The notes below the pieces were generated by a model that was given only the letters and a program-made list of their open reading frames with translations, searched no databases and had not been told where the DNA came from. From positions 1 through 51,984 of the forward strand of contig JAJYHK010000016.1 in assembly GCA_021784815.1 (NCBI GenBank): 51,984 nt of DNA, read 5' to 3'. Positions 50,414 through 51,984 of this stretch are shown here, piece after piece. Position 1 is the stretch's first letter, and each line of letters opens with the position of its first letter. A program made the translations under genes and the position numbers. Source of the DNA: a bacterium. GTDB taxonomy: Bacteria > Patescibacteriota > Minisyncoccia > Phycocordibacterales > Phycocordibacteraceae.

Positions 50414-51984
50414 CGATACTCAAGCGCATCTTCCCGTGGCTCCTGTTGGCGCCGGTCTTGCTCCCGTTTGCCGTCTTTAATGGCGTCATCTACCCCTACC
50501 TCGTACCCAAGACGCTCTCGTTCTATGCGGTGAGCTTGGCGACGGCAGCGGTATTCCTTGCGCTCGTGACCGGCGGCAAAGCGTTCTACTGGGCGCGCCT
50601 TAAGAAGAAAGAGATGTGGATTCCGGCGGCGCTCCTCGCGGTCGCGTACGTCACGAGCTCGCTCGGGCTCGGGTTCTACCACTCCTTCTGGAGCATCTTC
50701 GATCGCGGCGACGGGCTCCTTATGCTCACCTGCGTGGTTGCTGACTTCTATATGCTGCTCGTCTATGCGGACACGGCATTCTTCAAGAAGATGCTGCGCG
50801 CGGTCGCCGTCGTGGCCTCGCTGGTCGCGCTGTACGGCATTGGCGAGTGGCTCGTGACCGGCGGGCGCATCGGCAGTTTGCTTGGGAACGCCGCGTTCTT
50901 TGCCGGGTACCTCGGCATCGCGCTCTTCGCGACCTTGGCCGCCGCGCGCGGTCTCTCGCAGGGCTGGCGCCGTGCGGCGTACATGGGTGCCGCGCTTCAG
51001 GTGGTGGCGATCGTGCTCACCGCGACGCGCGGCACCATGCTCGCGCTCCTCGTCGCCTTCCTGCTCGTGCTCGTGCATGAGGCAGTGGGTGGTGTAGGGA
51101 AGCGTCGCGCATGGTCGGCCGGTATCCTCGCGGGGCTTGTTGTGGCAGGTGGGCTCTTCTTCGCGCTGCGCACTGAGCTCGCCAAGGTGCCGTTTACGCC
51201 GGTGCAGCGCGTCGCTACGGCATCGTTCTCGTCGCCGGATATCGCGAGCCGCCTGTTTATCTGGAACCACATGCTCGGCGAGATTGCGAAGCGACCACTC
51301 GTCGGCGTGGGTGCCGAGCATATCGACTATCTGTTCAATAAATTTTACAACCCCTCGCAGATCCAGGAGCAGTGGTTCGATCGCTCGCACAACGCCTTCC
51401 TCGACTATGCGGCGCAGTACGGCATCTTCGGATTCCTGCTCTACGTGCTCCTCATCGGCTCGTTCTTTGTGGCGGCGCGCCGCTTCTCGAAGCGGCGCGA
51501 TCGTTGGACCGCGTCGGCGCTTATCCTCCTTGCCACGGTGTATGCGGTGCAAAACTTCTTCGTCTTCGATACGATTACTTCCTTCTGGCTCTTGCTCGCA
51601 CTCCTCGCGGTGGCGCTTGGCGCATCGCTCGAGCATGAGCAGGCGAGCGCGCTCGCGTTCCCCGTCTGGGTGCGCGGGGTAAGTTGGGCAGTCGGCCTCG
51701 GGCTCGTCGCGCTCATTGTCCCGGTCTCGATGCGGCCGGCCATTGCCGCCTACGACCTTGCCCATGCGTACGGCTACCAGCTCTCCGACGTGCAGAAGTC
51801 GATTGCGTACCTGAGTAACGGCTTCTCGCTCGGCACGTACGGCAACCTCGAGTATGGGTACGAAGCGTACGCGATGTACGCCGACGTACAGTCGAAGCAG
51901 CTCTCGGGCGACAAGCTCACCGCCGCCTACCAGGAAGCGGAGGGAATCCTGGCTCAGGAGTTCGCCCGTACGCCCTACGATGCG
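50410..51984 (+). CDS. O-antigen ligase / Wzy-like membrane protein (cut by window end)
   Basis: Not listed in the ORF track because it has no stop before the window end; read from the ATG at 50410 that overlaps the stop of the TPR gene. The frame encodes at least 525 residues with about ten membrane helices, the Wzy_C-type blocks TATRGTMLALLVAFLLVLV and RSHNAFLDYAAQYGIFGFLL, and the large loop PVQRVATASFSSPDIASRLF. After the last helix a soluble helical tail begins (QLSDVQKSIAYLSNGFSLGT). Such proteins transfer or polymerise surface glycans. With the TPR gene it suggests protein or lipid glycosylation of the envelope. Confidence 0.85.
   Translation, partial: MTILKRIFPWLLLAPVLLPFAVFNGVIYPYLVPKTLSFYAVSLATAAVFLALVTGGKAFYWARLKKKEMWIPAALLAVAYVTSSLGLGFYHSFWSIFDRGDGLLMLTCVVADFYMLLVYADTAFFKKMLRAVAVVASLVALYGIGEWLVTGGRIGSLLGNAAFFAGYLGIALFATLAAARGLSQGWRRAAYMGAALQVVAIVLTATRGTMLALLVAFLLVLVHEAVGGVGKRRAWSAGILAGLVVAGGLFFALRTELAKVPFTPVQRVATASFSSPDIASRLFIWNHMLGEIAKRPLVGVGAEHIDYLFNKFYNPSQIQEQWFDRSHNAFLDYAAQYGIFGFLLYVLLIGSFFVAARRFSKRRDRWTASALILLATVYAVQNFFVFDTITSFWLLLALLAVALGASLEHEQASALAFPVWVRGVSWAVGLGLVALIVPVSMRPAIAAYDLAHAYGYQLSDVQKSIAYLSNGFSLGTYGNLEYGYEAYAMYADVQSKQLSGDKLTAAYQEAEGILAQEFARTPYDA

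Noticed and set aside
50290-51765. 491-residue charged minus-strand ORF
   Set aside because: Antisense shadow of the O-antigen-ligase-like gene, which itself is missing from the track because it runs off the window.
1-51984. CRISPR arrays
   Set aside because: No regularly spaced repeat series was found; the only tandem repeat is the two-copy element at 7384-7547.

Overview
The window looks like a chromosome segment of a Candidate Phyla Radiation (Patescibacteria) bacterium, most likely a high-GC Parcubacteria lineage such as the Kaiserbacteria/Adlerbacteria group. This is inferred from gene content, not from a 16S gene. The supporting signs are compact housekeeping genes, NusG-L11 with no L1 gene behind L11, S6-SSB-S18 with no L9 gene behind it, very large secreted proteins with peptidoglycan-binding modules, and short genes that start directly behind a -10 box.

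Region 1 (1-8600) is accessory. It holds the 3' part of a type III restriction subunit, an IS256-family transposase, an XRE regulator, a membrane protein, a tight five-gene leftward operon (ParB-methyltransferase, second methyltransferase, HTH protein resembling a phage terminase small subunit, two unknowns), a long gene-poor stretch with direct repeats, a remnant of a recombinase, and a PAPS-reductase-like gene.

Region 2 (8600-16100) carries a small membrane protein, a pilin-like protein, four tRNAs (Leu-CAG, Val-TAC, Leu-GAG, His-GTG), an RluA pseudouridine synthase, L19, a NUDIX enzyme, MscL, two exported proteins, then SecE-NusG-L11.

Region 3 (16100-22030) is a dTTP supply block: dCMP deaminase, ThyX, thymidylate kinase, dUTPase and GlyA (which supplies the folate for ThyX), followed by ArgRS. 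Region 4 (22030-35100) holds IleRS with a complete histidine-phosphatase domain inserted, RecO, an exported repeat protein, GlyRS, an AI-2E-type membrane protein, MetRS, TatD, S6, SSB and S18.

Region 5 (35100-51984) has a 1230-residue surface protein, EF-P with a very unusual tip loop, a sigma factor with a membrane partner, RecA, FtsK, an HTH protein, a 666-base structured noncoding stretch, a 1135-residue S-layer-like protein, a TPR protein and an O-antigen-ligase-like protein cut by the window end.

The most noteworthy points are the IleRS-phosphatase fusion, the altered EF-P loop, the widespread -10-to-ATG spacing that predicts leaderless mRNAs, the structured (boxA-like) leader before the S-layer gene, the N-terminal module shared by the two giant surface proteins, and a thymidylate kinase with altered catalytic motifs.
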